Positions 16,833 to 26,109 of a stretch of 64,000 bases of DNA are shown here, piece after piece (within the stretch, counting starts at the first letter, position 1; every line of letters begins with the position of its first letter). The notes beneath the pieces were generated by a model that did not search any database, had not been told where the DNA came from, and saw nothing but the letters and a program-made list of their open reading frames with translations. A program made the position numbers and the translations under genes. Source of the DNA: Hyphomonadaceae bacterium ML37 (GTDB lineage Bacteria; Pseudomonadota; Alphaproteobacteria; Caulobacterales; Maricaulaceae); assembly GCA_027627685.1 (NCBI GenBank), contig CP091241.1, positions 1,861,191 through 1,925,190 on the forward strand, in the 5' to 3' direction.

Positions 16833-17663
16833 ATGACCCACGCCGCCCTCAAAGACGCCATCGACGCCGCCTGGGAGGGCCGCGCCGAGCTGACCCCGCA
16901 GAGCCAAGGCCCTGTTGGCGAGGCGGTGGAGACGGCGCTGGCCCTGCTCGACAGCGGCGCGGCGCGCGTGGCCTCCCCCGACGGCCAAGGCGGCTGGACG
17001 GTGCATGAGTGGCTCAAGAAAGCCGTGCTCCTGTCCTTCCGCCTGAACTCCAACACGCTCATCGCCGGCGGCCCGGGCGAGGGGCCGTGGTGGGACAAGG
17101 TCCCGTCCAAGTTTGAAGGCTGGGGCGAAGCCGAATTCACCGCTGCGGGCTTTCGCGCCGTGCCCCCCGCCGCCGTGCGCCGGGGCGCCCATATCGCCCG
17201 CAACGCGGTGCTGATGCCCTCCTTCGTCAATATCGGCGCCTATGTGGACGAAGGCGCGATGATCGACACCTGGGCCACGGTCGGCTCGTGCGCCCAGATC
17301 GGCAAGAACGTGCACATCTCCGGCGGCGCCGGGATTGGCGGTGTGCTCGAGCCGCTGCAGGCGAGCCCGGTGATCATCGAGGACAACTGCTTCATCGGCG
17401 CGCGCGCCGAGGTGGCCGAAGGCGTCATCGTGCGCGAGGGCGCGGTCTTGTCCATGGGCGTCTATATCGGCGCCTCCACCAAGATCGTGGACCGCGCCAC
17501 CGGCGAGGTGATGCGCGGCGAAGTTCCGGCCTACGCCGTGGTGGTGCCCGGCGCCCTGCCCGATCCAAAGGGCGGGCCGTCACTCTACTGCGCCGTCATC
17601 GTCAAACGCGTCGACGCCCAGACCCGATCCAAGACAAGCATCAACGTCTTGCTGCGCGATTGA
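16833..17663 (+). CDS. dapD: 2,3,4,5-tetrahydropyridine-2,6-dicarboxylate N-succinyltransferase
   Basis: 276 aa. N-terminal helical domain, then a left-handed beta-helix built from hexapeptide repeats ([34 protein letters not shown]-type turns, [16 protein letters not shown]). It succinylates tetrahydrodipicolinate in the DAP/lysine pathway and feeds peptidoglycan synthesis. The partner desuccinylase dapE lies downstream but is separated by an unrelated lipoprotein gene. Confidence 0.97.
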   Translation: MTHAALKDAIDAAWEGRAELTPQSQGPVGEAVETALALLDSGAARVASPDGQGGWTVHEWLKKAVLLSFRLNSNTLIAGGPGEGPWWDKVPSKFEGWGEAEFTAAGFRAVPPAAVRRGAHIARNAVLMPSFVNIGAYVDEGAMIDTWATVGSCAQIGKNVHISGGAGIGGVLEPLQASPVIIEDNCFIGARAEVAEGVIVREGAVLSMGVYIGASTKIVDRATGEVMRGEVPAYAVVVPGALPDPKGGPSLYCAVIVKRVDAQTRSKTSINVLLRD

Positions 17664-17745
17664 CCGGGGCGCTGGCGGGCTAGCGCGGCCAACACACAAC
17701 CCTAACCAAGAATGCGCTTGACCGCTCCCTTTGAGGGGGTGTTTT

Positions 17746-19041
17746 ATGCGCGTGTTAACTTCTTTTGCTGGGGCCGGGGTTATGAAATTCAGATCATGCA
17801 TGCTGCTGTTGTTGTCTGCTGCGCTGGTAAGCGGCTGTCAGTCTCTGAACAATGCAGGGAGGGCGGTGAGCGTATATTCCGGGGACTTCAGGACCCTTTC
17901 AGAAGGCTTTCTCATAAATCCGATTAATGCAACAGAGTACCGATCAGATTTCGGTCCGACGATAAATTACTACTTGTTCGGGTCAAATGAAGTCAGTGAC
18001 GGAAACTTGAGTTCGAATACGCTCAATTCGGCATGGGAACGAAGTCAGTATTGCTTGAGATTCTATGGTCGCCAATCCGGCATCTATATCGCATATGACG
18101 CTGCTGGCTCCATTGTTTCGGGCACGGGCAGCACAGCGATCCTGGCGTCGGGCGGTGCCGCGGCCTCCTCGACAAATGCGATTCTGGCAGGGATCACATT
18201 GGGACCCGCTGTGCTGCGCGACGTCGCCAATCTCGACCCGCAGCAAGCGAACGCTTTCCAGGCGCTCCGGGCCGTCTCCCTGGCTCAGTGCGAAACGCTG
18301 GCCCTCCGCGCCGCCAGGCTGGAGCAGACCGACTCTTTCGCGGCCCGGCGCCGCGATCTCGCTCGAGCGCGCCAAGCCGCTCTGGAGACGCGCGGCCGGA
18401 TTGCGGCGGAATTCGAGCGCGAAGCCAGAATACAGCGGCCCGAACTGTCTGGCGCAGAAGCGCAGACGCCTCGCTCGGACATGTCTGAAGTCGCCGTACG
18501 CGACCGCCTGCGCGAACTGGACCGTCAGCTGGCGCTCAGCATCGCAGACTCTGATCGGGTGTTGCGGGTGATGGACCGTATCTTCCAAACAACCTCGCCA
18601 GACCGCCTTGCGCTGCGTCTGCAGACCGAACTTCAAGCGATCAATCTTGTGTGGGGTGAAATGGCCGCCTCCCTGGCGCCGACCCCGGAGCAGACCTTCC
18701 GGCACTTGCTTGCGGCACCTCTGACCCTGGCCTCGCGGCTTGTCTCGGGCGAATCCGACAAGGAAGTGATTCCGCCACAAGTGGCTGCCGTGCGGTTTGA
18801 CTATAGCCGCACGCGCATCCCTCTGAACCTTACGATCGATACGGTTCCTCAAAGGGAATATATTGACATGATGCGAGCTGCCGATGACAGCCCTGCTGCA
18901 CGGCTAATGTATACGGCCGCCGGCCATTTTAACGATCTCAATGAGCACACCACCAATTCAGTTTCGGCTGCGGAATGGATTGCTCAGGCGCCTCAGCAAT
19001 GTAGGTTTTACTCGTCGACCAATACGGCAGGAGGCGCCTAG
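17746..19041 (+). CDS. predicted lipoprotein of unknown function inserted between dapD and dapE
   Basis: 431 aa. The ATG at 17746 has a strong GAGGGGG Shine-Dalgarno 7-8 bases away. The signal sequence ends LLLLSAALVSGC (lipobox VSGC); an inner ATG at 17782 would also retain it. A mildly hydrophobic, Gly/Ala/Ser-rich stretch (~95-135) is followed by a long charged, probably coiled-coil part (~165-260). The 5' third is visibly richer in A/T than its neighbours, with less common codons (TTG, ATA, AGG), which suggests later acquisition. No family was recognised. Confidence 0.75.
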   Translation: MRVLTSFAGAGVMKFRSCMLLLLSAALVSGCQSLNNAGRAVSVYSGDFRTLSEGFLINPINATEYRSDFGPTINYYLFGSNEVSDGNLSSNTLNSAWERSQYCLRFYGRQSGIYIAYDAAGSIVSGTGSTAILASGGAAASSTNAILAGITLGPAVLRDVANLDPQQANAFQALRAVSLAQCETLALRAARLEQTDSFAARRRDLARARQAALETRGRIAAEFEREARIQRPELSGAEAQTPRSDMSEVAVRDRLRELDRQLALSIADSDRVLRVMDRIFQTTSPDRLALRLQTELQAINLVWGEMAASLAPTPEQTFRHLLAAPLTLASRLVSGESDKEVIPPQVAAVRFDYSRTRIPLNLTIDTVPQREYIDMMRAADDSPAARLMYTAAGHFNDLNEHTTNSVSAAEWIAQAPQQCRFYSSTNTAGGA

Positions 19042-19154
19042 CTCGGCCAGGTTAGGGGCAGGCGGCCTCGATTGTCCCGTTGTACTGGGCAAATGCAGGA
19101 TGGCGTTTGATCTGGCCCAGCTGGGGCCTTGCCTGACAGGACGGTCAGCGGACC

Positions 19155-19183
19155 TTGGCACAGACTCGCATTTCGCCCTAAGT
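19155..19183 (+). promoter_or_regulatory. possible dapE promoter
   Basis: TTGGCA, a 17-base spacer and CTAAGT end 9 bases before the dapE ATG. If real, the leader would be very short. It would let dapE be expressed independently of the upstream lipoprotein gene. Confidence 0.3.
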
Positions 19184-19191
19184 CTGCTGCC

Positions 19192-20355
19192 ATGGCACAC
19201 TTACCCGCCCTGCTCGACCCCATCGCCCTCGCCCGCCGCCTGATCCAGGCGCCGTCTGTCACGCCGGCTGATGCGGGCGCGCTGGACGTGCTGGAACAGG
19301 CGCTGACCGCGCTGGGCTTTGCCTGCACGCGCTATCCTTTTGGCGAGGTGGACAATCTCTACGCCCGGCTGGGCACTGCCGCGCCGGTGTTCTGTTTTGC
19401 CGGACATACAGACGTGGTGCCCCCCGGACCGGAAGCCGCCTGGTCCCATCCGCCCTTCGCCGCCGACATCGCCCAGGACCAGATCTGGGGACGCGGCGCG
19501 GCGGACATGAAGGGCTCCATCGCGGCCATGGTGGCGGCGGTGGGCGCCCATATCGCCCGCCACGGCCCGCCCAAAGGCTCTATCGCCTTCCTGATTACGG
19601 GTGACGAAGAAGGCCCGGCGGTCAACGGCACGAAAAGGCTCCTTGAAGCCGTGTATGCGCGCGGCGAGCGGTTTGATCATTGCCTGGTGGGCGAGCCGAC
19701 CAATCCCGCCCATATCGGCGACACCATCAAGGTAGGCCGGCGCGGCTCGCTTAACGGCGTCATCAATGTGACCGGGCGACAGGGTCATGTCGCCTATCCT
19801 GACAAGGCGGAAAACCCGATCCCGCCCCTGCTGGCGCTCTTGAGCAAGCTCTCCGCCCGGCGCCTGGATGACGGCGCGCCGCATTTCCAGCCCTCCAATC
19901 TGGAGGTCACCAGCATCGATGTGGGCAATGCGCCCCACAATGTGATCCCGGCTGTAGCGCAGGCGAAATTCAATATCCGCTTCAACATCGCCCATACCGG
20001 CGATGACCTGAAACGCTGGGTCGAGGATGAGGCGGCGGGCGTGGGCGCAGGCTTCAACGGGCAGATCAAGCTGGACCTGACCGTCACAGGCGAAGCCTTC
20101 CTGACCGACAATCCCGCCTTCACCGATCTGCTCAGGAACGCCGTGATCGAGGTGACCGGCAAGGCCCCGGCCCTCACCACCGGCGGCGGCACGTCGGATG
20201 CCCGCTTCATAAAAGACTATTGTCCTGTGGCCGAGTTCGGCCTGGTCGGCGCGACCATGCACCAGATCGACGAGCGCGTGCCGGTGGCCGACATCACCCT
20301 TCTCACCGCCATCTATACCCGCATCCTGGACCGGTATTTCGAGGCCTTCGCCTGA
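19192..20355 (+). CDS. dapE: succinyl-diaminopimelate desuccinylase
   Basis: 387 aa M20 metallopeptidase-fold enzyme. Metal ligands and catalytic residues are in [25 protein letters not shown] (bridging Asp) and TGDEEGPA (general base Glu). The lid domain contains [23 protein letters not shown], and the C-terminal [12 protein letters not shown] is typical of DapE. It releases succinate from N-succinyl-LL-DAP. The ATG at 19192 is chosen for family alignment; a longer frame starts at 19129. Confidence 0.95.
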   Translation: MAHLPALLDPIALARRLIQAPSVTPADAGALDVLEQALTALGFACTRYPFGEVDNLYARLGTAAPVFCFAGHTDVVPPGPEAAWSHPPFAADIAQDQIWGRGAADMKGSIAAMVAAVGAHIARHGPPKGSIAFLITGDEEGPAVNGTKRLLEAVYARGERFDHCLVGEPTNPAHIGDTIKVGRRGSLNGVINVTGRQGHVAYPDKAENPIPPLLALLSKLSARRLDDGAPHFQPSNLEVTSIDVGNAPHNVIPAVAQAKFNIRFNIAHTGDDLKRWVEDEAAGVGAGFNGQIKLDLTVTGEAFLTDNPAFTDLLRNAVIEVTGKAPALTTGGGTSDARFIKDYCPVAEFGLVGATMHQIDERVPVADITLLTAIYTRILDRYFEAFA

Positions 20356-20933
20356 TGCGGCGCATGCTGGCCGACGCCAGTCTGCGGGTGCGCGGCGTAT
20401 TCGCCATGCTGGCCTTCCGGCCTGGTTGGCGCGGGCATTTCGACGTGACGCCCCTGGGCGTCGGCCGGTCGTTCAATGGCGTGATCCTGGCCCTGCCCGC
20501 CTTTTATCTGACGGTGGCGGGCTTCAATGCACTGGCCGCCGACAATCCGGCGCTCTACGGGCCGGACGCTGCGACAACCAGCTTTGGCGAGGCGGCGGGC
20601 GCATGGCTGCGCATCTGGGGCCTGTTCCCGCTCACCGCCTTCCTCACGGTCGCCATTTTGGGGATACGCGAGCGTCTGGGCGCATGGCTGGCGGTGCATA
20701 ACTGGGCGGTGTTCGTCCTGCTGCACGTGCAGGCCCTGATCTGGGCGCTATACCTCGCCGGGCTGGCCAATGCCACTGCGGTCCAGGGCCTGCTCAGCCT
20801 CTACATGCTGGCGCGCTATTTCGTGCATTGGCGCGTCGCCCATGGTGCGCTGGGCCTGCCGCCGGTGCTGGCGGGCGCGGCCGCGGCCATCCCGCTGGTC
20901 ATCGAGGCGATTGTGATCGCGCTGCTGGCCTAG
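20355..20933 (+). CDS. hypothetical integral membrane protein
   Basis: 192 aa with about five hydrophobic helices after an N-terminal amphipathic part (RRMLADASLRVRGVFAMLAFRP). Its ATG overlaps the dapE stop by one base (TGATG), so it is translated with dapE. Its own stop shares the tetranucleotide CTAG with the stop of the convergent truA. No family is recognised. Position next to dapE is common for small membrane proteins of this kind in alphaproteobacteria, but no function follows from that. Confidence 0.7.
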   Translation: MRRMLADASLRVRGVFAMLAFRPGWRGHFDVTPLGVGRSFNGVILALPAFYLTVAGFNALAADNPALYGPDAATTSFGEAAGAWLRIWGLFPLTAFLTVAILGIRERLGAWLAVHNWAVFVLLHVQALIWALYLAGLANATAVQGLLSLYMLARYFVHWRVAHGALGLPPVLAGAAAAIPLVIEAIVIALLA

Positions 20934-21670
20934 GCGTAGCGCACAAACGCCAGATACAGCCCGTCGGGCGGCGCCACGGGTCCGCAGCGTGTGCGGTCAG
21001 CGGCGGCCAGCGCATCGGCGAAATCAATGACCGACCATTTGCCATTGCCCACCTCCACCAGCGAGCCGGTGATGGAGCGCACCTGTCGGTGCAGGAAGCT
21101 GATCGCTTCGACGGTGATGCGCACCTCGCCGTCCGTCTCGCGCACGGCGATGGCGTCGATGGATTTGACCGGCGTCTCCGCCTGGCAGCGCGCATCGCGG
21201 AAGGTGGTGAAGTCATGCATCCCCACCAGCGCCTGCGCCGCCTCATGCATGGCGGCGACGTTCAGGGCGCGCGGCGTGCGCCAGGCCCTGCCCGCCTCCA
21301 GCGCTAGGCGCGCCCGGCGCGGGATGATGCGGTAGACATAACCGCGCTTCACCGCCGAGAAGCGCGCATGGAACCGGTCATCGACGCGCCGCGCCGAGAG
21401 GACCGCAATCGGGTCGCGTCCCAGATGGTGATTGAGCGCATCGCGCACCTTGCCCGGCGCCAGGTCCTTTTCCAGGTCCACATGGGCGCTCTGGGCCAGG
21501 GCGTGCACGCCTGAATCGGTGCGCCCCGCGCCATAGACTTCGCGCGGGGCCCCGTCGAGCGCTGCAACGGCCCGCTCCAGCGCCGCCTGAACCGACGGGC
21601 CATTATCCTGACGCTGCCAGCCCACGAAGGGCCGCCCGTCATACTCGATGGTGAGATGGTAGCGGGGCAT
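20930..21670 (-). CDS. truA: tRNA pseudouridine(38-40) synthase
   Basis: 246 aa. Starts MPRYHLTIEYDGRPFVGWQRQ and carries the catalytic Asp in GAGRTDSGVHALAQ, both diagnostic of TruA. It makes pseudouridine at positions 38-40 of the anticodon arm. It begins one base after the fmt stop. def, which is often in this cluster, is absent here. Confidence 0.97.
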   Translation of the reverse strand: MPRYHLTIEYDGRPFVGWQRQDNGPSVQAALERAVAALDGAPREVYGAGRTDSGVHALAQSAHVDLEKDLAPGKVRDALNHHLGRDPIAVLSARRVDDRFHARFSAVKRGYVYRIIPRRARLALEAGRAWRTPRALNVAAMHEAAQALVGMHDFTTFRDARCQAETPVKSIDAIAVRETDGEVRITVEAISFLHRQVRSITGSLVEVGNGKWSVIDFADALAAADRTRCGPVAPPDGLYLAFVRYA

Positions 21671-21671
21671 G

Positions 21672-22604
21672 TCAGCTCAGGCGCGTTCCGGCGGGCGCCT
21701 GCGTACCGCGAAGGAACTCATCCGCCTCCATCACGCCGCGTCCCTCGCGCTGCAGCCTTGTCAGGCGCACCGCGCCGCGCCCGCAGGCGATCAGCAGCGC
21801 GTCATCCAGCACCTCGCCCGGCTCGCCCTCGCCGCGTTCGGGAACCGCGAAATGGACCTTCACGCGCACCTCCCCCCTGGGCCCTTGCAGTGCGAACCAG
21901 GCGCCGGGAAAGGGCGACAGGCCGCGTATCCTGTCGGCCACCTCGCCGGCAGGCCGCGTCCAGTCGATCCGGGCCTCCTCGCGCGTGATCTTGCGCGCAT
22001 AAGTGACGCCGTCCTCAGACTGCGGCGTGGCGCTCAAACTGCCCCGCTCCAGCGCCGCCAGCGTGCGCGGCCACAGGAGGGCGCCCACCTGCATCAGACG
22101 GTCGTGCAGCGAACCGGCGGTGTCGGTTTCGTGGATGGGCACGCTCTCGCTCATCAGGACCGGGCCGGTGTCGAGCCCGGCCTCCATCTGCATGATCTGC
22201 ACCCCGGTCATCTCGTCGCCCGCCATGATGGCGCGCTGGATCGGCGCCGCCCCGCGCCAACGCGGCAGAAGCGAAGCGTGCAGGTTGAGACAGCCCAGGC
22301 GCGGCGCATCCAGCGCGCGCTGCGGCAGGATCTGGCCATAGGCGACGACGCAGGCGGCATCGAGGTTGAGCGCCTCGAACGCCCCCAGCACATCGGGATC
22401 GCGAAAGCTCTCCGGCGTGAAAACCGGCAGGCCCAATTGCTCAGCCAGCTCATGCACCGGCGTCTTCGCGCTGGCCTGACCGCGCCCGCGCGGACGCTCG
22501 GGCTGGGTGTAGACCGCTGCGATTTCGTGGCCTGCCCCTGCGATCTCGGCCAGCGAGGCGGCGGCGAAGGCGGGCGTTCCCATGAAGGCGAGGCGAAGGC
22601 TCAT
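21672..22604 (-). CDS. fmt: methionyl-tRNA formyltransferase
   Basis: 310 aa. [18 protein letters not shown] at the N-terminus and the formyl-folate site in [19 protein letters not shown] with the downstream [13 protein letters not shown] are standard Fmt motifs. The C-terminal OB-like domain is complete. It formylates initiator Met-tRNA. The ATG at 22604 fits the family; the frame extends to 22682 without a supported start. Confidence 0.97.
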   Translation of the reverse strand: MSLRLAFMGTPAFAAASLAEIAGAGHEIAAVYTQPERPRGRGQASAKTPVHELAEQLGLPVFTPESFRDPDVLGAFEALNLDAACVVAYGQILPQRALDAPRLGCLNLHASLLPRWRGAAPIQRAIMAGDEMTGVQIMQMEAGLDTGPVLMSESVPIHETDTAGSLHDRLMQVGALLWPRTLAALERGSLSATPQSEDGVTYARKITREEARIDWTRPAGEVADRIRGLSPFPGAWFALQGPRGEVRVKVHFAVPERGEGEPGEVLDDALLIACGRGAVRLTRLQREGRGVMEADEFLRGTQAPAGTRLS

Positions 22605-22784
22605 GACCTGTGATGTCCTGGCGCTGGAGGCATGCGCACCTGATAGCCGCGCGCGCCCGGTTTGGCCACCGGATCGCGCCACCGGGGCTGCACGCCCAAT
22701 TTCCGCCCAATATGATGGGTGTTGTCAGTTGCCGGTGACGGGCTGATTTGCCACCATCCACCGACTCAACAAGGGGGGACACCC

Positions 22785-23807
22785 ATGTCATTCATCCATT
22801 CGGCGGTCGCCGCCTCGATCCTTCTCGCCGCGCCCGGCGCAGCGCTGGCCCTGAGCTCTGACGGGTCACAGAACGTTCACCGCGCCGGGGCGGCCAAGAG
22901 CCTCGCCGCCAGCCTGGCGCAGCCTGACTACTCGCTGGAACCCGAATACGGCTCCGTGGCGCTGACCGCCGGATTCACGCCGGATCCCTATGTGATCGAG
23001 ATGCTGGCAGGTGGCGAAGTTGACGCAAATTCAGCGCTGTCGCGCTACGCCATCGGACAGGGCGGCGATGGCCGGTGCCGGGGCAATATCGCGCAGGCGC
23101 CCGATTTCCGTCTGCACTACGAAGCGGACGGCTATTTACCGCTGATCATCCGCGCCGCCGCGGCGTTCGACACCACGCTGGTGGTGAATGGTCCCGACGG
23201 GACCTGGTACTGCGACGATGACAGCGGCGCAGGCGTCCAGGCCATGCTGCAGTGGGATCTGCCCGCCTCCGGCCAGTATGACATCTGGGTCGGCGCCTAC
23301 TCTGCGAACAATAATTACGAGCCGGCCCGCATCGAAATTTCGGAACTTTTGAGCGGATCGAACAACGGCGGTGGCGACGCCCTCAACTTCATGCTGACGG
23401 CGGTGCATGGCGTCATCGATCTGGCATCCGGGTTCACGCCCGATCCGCGCATTGTCAATGTGTTTGCGCGCGGTGAGGTCGCGGTGCGGAACGATCTGTC
23501 CACCAACGCTTATGCCGGCGACGGCCGCTGCCGCGGCTATACCGGGTCCGCGCCGGACCTGTCGGTACGGTATACGGCCGGCAGCATTTTCCCGTTCGTC
23601 GTGCGCGCCATCGCTGACTTCGATACGACCCTGGTGATCAACGCCCCGGACGGCAGCTGGCACTGTGACGACGACAGCGGCGACAGCGTGCAGGCCCAAC
23701 TGGTGTTCCGTCAGCCGGCCACCGGCCGGTACGATATCTGGTTCGGATCCTACGGCTCGGGCCGTGACGGGCAGCGCGGCCGCATCGAAATCTCCGAGTT
23801 CGAGTAG
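22785..23807 (+). CDS. secreted protein with two tandem beta domains (GDGRCRG...DTTLV.N.PDG.W.CDDDSG...YDIW.G)
   Basis: 340 aa. The signal peptide ends near ALA (~22). Two diverged copies of a ~135-residue unit follow (~55-187 and ~205-339). Each contains GDGRCRG, FDTTLV.N.PDG, a C-DDDSG acidic turn, YDIW.G.Y and a final RIEISE. The units resemble the extracytoplasmic beta-sandwich (PPC-like) domains found repeatedly in alphaproteobacterial proteins often labelled peptidase S1, but no protease triad is present. The DDDSG turns could bind Ca2+ (inference). ATG at 22785 with an AAGGGGGG Shine-Dalgarno. Confidence 0.75.
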   Translation: MSFIHSAVAASILLAAPGAALALSSDGSQNVHRAGAAKSLAASLAQPDYSLEPEYGSVALTAGFTPDPYVIEMLAGGEVDANSALSRYAIGQGGDGRCRGNIAQAPDFRLHYEADGYLPLIIRAAAAFDTTLVVNGPDGTWYCDDDSGAGVQAMLQWDLPASGQYDIWVGAYSANNNYEPARIEISELLSGSNNGGGDALNFMLTAVHGVIDLASGFTPDPRIVNVFARGEVAVRNDLSTNAYAGDGRCRGYTGSAPDLSVRYTAGSIFPFVVRAIADFDTTLVINAPDGSWHCDDDSGDSVQAQLVFRQPATGRYDIWFGSYGSGRDGQRGRIEISEFE

Positions 23808-23826
23808 GCGCACCTGACAGCGCGAA

Positions 23827-23845
23827 GCGGGCCCTCAAGGCCCGC
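23827..23845. terminator. short GC hairpin after the tandem-domain gene
   Basis: GCGGGCC and GGCCCGC (7-bp stem, 5-base loop) lie 19 bases after the stop. There is no T-run; it probably works with the larger hairpin that follows. Confidence 0.35.
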
Positions 23846-23867
23846 CGGGTGCTCAAGACACGATCTG

Positions 23868-23908
23868 ACGGGGCCGGGCGCATGACAGCGCGCCCGGCCC
23901 CGTTTGCC
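23868..23908 (+). terminator. strong hairpin terminator
   Basis: A perfect 14-bp stem (23868-23881 with 23890-23903) and an 8-base loop are followed by TTTGCCTT. It sits between the tandem-domain protein and the hydrolase gene and should separate them transcriptionally. Confidence 0.7.
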
Positions 23909-23969
23909 TTGACGCAGGGGCGCCCAGACGGCCAACTGGAGCTCTCATGTCTCGGGGAGGGGCTTAATC

Positions 23970-26093
23970 GTGATTCACTTTATCGCTCTGGCCAGCGCGG
24001 CCGCATCGCTGTTGGCGGCGGCCCAGGACGCACCCGATCAGGCGGCTTTGTCACAAGACGCCACGTCTGTGACCCATGAGGACCCGGTTTCGTCACATGA
24101 GGACCCGGCTTCGACACGTGACGCGGTGTTTACGACACCGGATTCCAGCCTCAACCCCCGCCTGACACCGCTGGTCTGTCCCTTCAAGGGCGAGATCGAC
24201 TACGAGCCGGGCGAGGTCTCCTGCGGCATGATCACGGTGCCGGAGAACCGCGAGCGGGACGGTACGCGCCTGATTCAATTGCACTATGTGCGCATCGCCC
24301 CCACCGGCGAGGACGAGGCCGCGCACCGCGAGGATCCGGTCATCTATCTGACCGGCGGACCCGGCGTGGGCGTGGATGCTTATGTGGGTCGGCTCAATGA
24401 TCACCCCATCGCCGAGACGCGCGCGCTCTACATTCTGGAACAGCGCGGCATTGGCGCCAGCACGTCTTTCTGCCCGCAATTCAATACCATAGACCCGGGT
24501 CTGAACGCCGCGGCCAGCCTTGACGAAATGATGGTCGCCTCGGCCGAGCGCAACGCGCTGTGCTTCCGCGAGGCCGCCGAGCAGGGGATAGACCTCACCG
24601 GCTACAACACGGTGGAGAATGCCCGCGACGTGCGCGCCCTGCGCGAGGCGCTGGGTTACGAGCAGTGGAATGTCTGGGGGATTTCATACGGTTCACATCT
24701 CGGCCAGATGCTGCTGCGTCAGGACCCCGGCGGCGTGCGCGCCATCGTGCTCGACGCCATCGTGCCCAACGATCTCGTCGATCTGTTTGATCTGTCGCGC
24801 ATTTTCGATCTTCTGATCGCCAACTTCACCGGGGACTGCGAGGGCGCACGCGCCTGCAATGATCTGGAAGCGCGCCTGTTCGCGGCCATGGAATCACTTC
24901 GCGATGATCCGGTGATCCTGCCCGGCGCCGATTCCGAAGCGACTCCCGGGGGCGAGGTCTGGCTGCCGCCGGCCCTGCTGGCCTATCTACCCTTCTCGCT
25001 GGCCTACGAACAGGACAGCTACCCCTTCATTCCGGCGGTAATGTCCAATCTCGCCGATGCTCTGGAGCGTCGCGACCCGGTGGTTCTTGAGGGATTGGCC
25101 GTGGCGCTGTCCGGCGGCATGGGGCCGGGCGGCGGCATGACCATGTCGCCGGGCATGTCGGCCGCAGTGCAGTGCAATGACGGTTATGTCCAGGCCGAGC
25201 TGGCCGCCGCGCAGGCGAGCGCCGGAAGCCGCTGGCATGGCCTGGCTGTGTCTCTGCCCGGCTCGCAGCGCGCCGCTGAGGTGTGCGAGGAGGCCGGCCT
25301 CACCCTGCGCGACCGGGCCGACTATGCGCTGGTCCAGACCGGTGTCCCGACCCTGATCGTCAACGGCGCCTGGGACCCCATCACCCCGCCCTGGCTGGCG
25401 GTGTACATCCATGAAGCCATGCCCGGCTCGCGCTATGTGGAAGTCCCCTATGCGGGCCACGGCCCCACCCGCTCCATGCCCGAATGCGGCGGCCAGGTGA
25501 TGCGCGACTTCTTTGACGACCTCGATCTGGACGGTCTGGACGTCAGCTGCCTGGCAGAGGGCGCGGGCGCGCCCGACTACGAGGACCTGATGTGGACCAC
25601 CAGCGTCTACCGCGCCCTGGCCCTCACCCCTGACGCGCCGCAAGCCTTTGTCGTCCCGATGGTGTGGGCGGGCGTATGCGTGCTGATCCTTGTCCTCGGC
25701 GTGTTCATTCTGCCGCTGTCTGTCCTCGCCCGCATCATCGACCGGCGCCCCGCCGCCGAACTCGCAGCCCTCACCGGCGGCGCGCGCCTGACCGCCTGGC
25801 TCGCTGGCGTCAGCGGGCTGACGGGCCTCACCCTGATCGGCGTGGGCGCCGCGCGGCTGATGGAGGACGCGGATGCGGCCATCATCGCCGGACTGGCCGC
25901 GCCAGCCGGCGCCGGGACCTGGCTCATGCTGGTCTCGGGCGTTCTGGGTCTCCTCACCCTTGTCCTGCTGGCGCGTACGCTGGCGTCGGGCGAGCGGGTG
26001 CGGTTCGGCACGCTGACCGGCATCACGCTTATGGGCCTCGCCGCGGCGGCGCTGACCGCATTCGCCTTCGTCTGGGATCTCGCGCCGTTCTAG
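23970..26093 (+). CDS. alpha/beta hydrolase (TAP-like) with a C-terminal membrane domain
   Basis: 707 aa. It begins GTG with a GGGGAGGGG Shine-Dalgarno and has a signal-like N-terminus. Next comes a short region encoded by 21-bp tandem repeats (HEDPVSS/HEDPAST). The alpha/beta hydrolase fold has the oxyanion GGPG (129-132), nucleophile Ser239 in WGISYGSHLG, the acid in GAWDPITPP and His in YAGHGPTRSM, in the order of proline-iminopeptidase/TAP-like peptidases. The last ~155 residues form about four transmembrane helices, so the enzyme is probably periplasmic and membrane-anchored. The substrate is unknown. Confidence 0.82.
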   Translation: MIHFIALASAAASLLAAAQDAPDQAALSQDATSVTHEDPVSSHEDPASTRDAVFTTPDSSLNPRLTPLVCPFKGEIDYEPGEVSCGMITVPENRERDGTRLIQLHYVRIAPTGEDEAAHREDPVIYLTGGPGVGVDAYVGRLNDHPIAETRALYILEQRGIGASTSFCPQFNTIDPGLNAAASLDEMMVASAERNALCFREAAEQGIDLTGYNTVENARDVRALREALGYEQWNVWGISYGSHLGQMLLRQDPGGVRAIVLDAIVPNDLVDLFDLSRIFDLLIANFTGDCEGARACNDLEARLFAAMESLRDDPVILPGADSEATPGGEVWLPPALLAYLPFSLAYEQDSYPFIPAVMSNLADALERRDPVVLEGLAVALSGGMGPGGGMTMSPGMSAAVQCNDGYVQAELAAAQASAGSRWHGLAVSLPGSQRAAEVCEEAGLTLRDRADYALVQTGVPTLIVNGAWDPITPPWLAVYIHEAMPGSRYVEVPYAGHGPTRSMPECGGQVMRDFFDDLDLDGLDVSCLAEGAGAPDYEDLMWTTSVYRALALTPDAPQAFVVPMVWAGVCVLILVLGVFILPLSVLARIIDRRPAAELAALTGGARLTAWLAGVSGLTGLTLIGVGAARLMEDADAAIIAGLAAPAGAGTWLMLVSGVLGLLTLVLLARTLASGERVRFGTLTGITLMGLAAAALTAFAFVWDLAPF
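24075..24116 (+). repeat. two 21-bp tandem repeats inside the hydrolase gene
   Basis: Two copies of a 21-base unit (24075-24095 and 24096-24116) differ at two positions and encode HEDPVSS / HEDPAST in the linker after the signal sequence. The repeat is in frame, so length changes would be tolerated. Confidence 0.8.
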
Positions 26094-26109
26094 CGGCGGC
26101 GCCGAGGTC

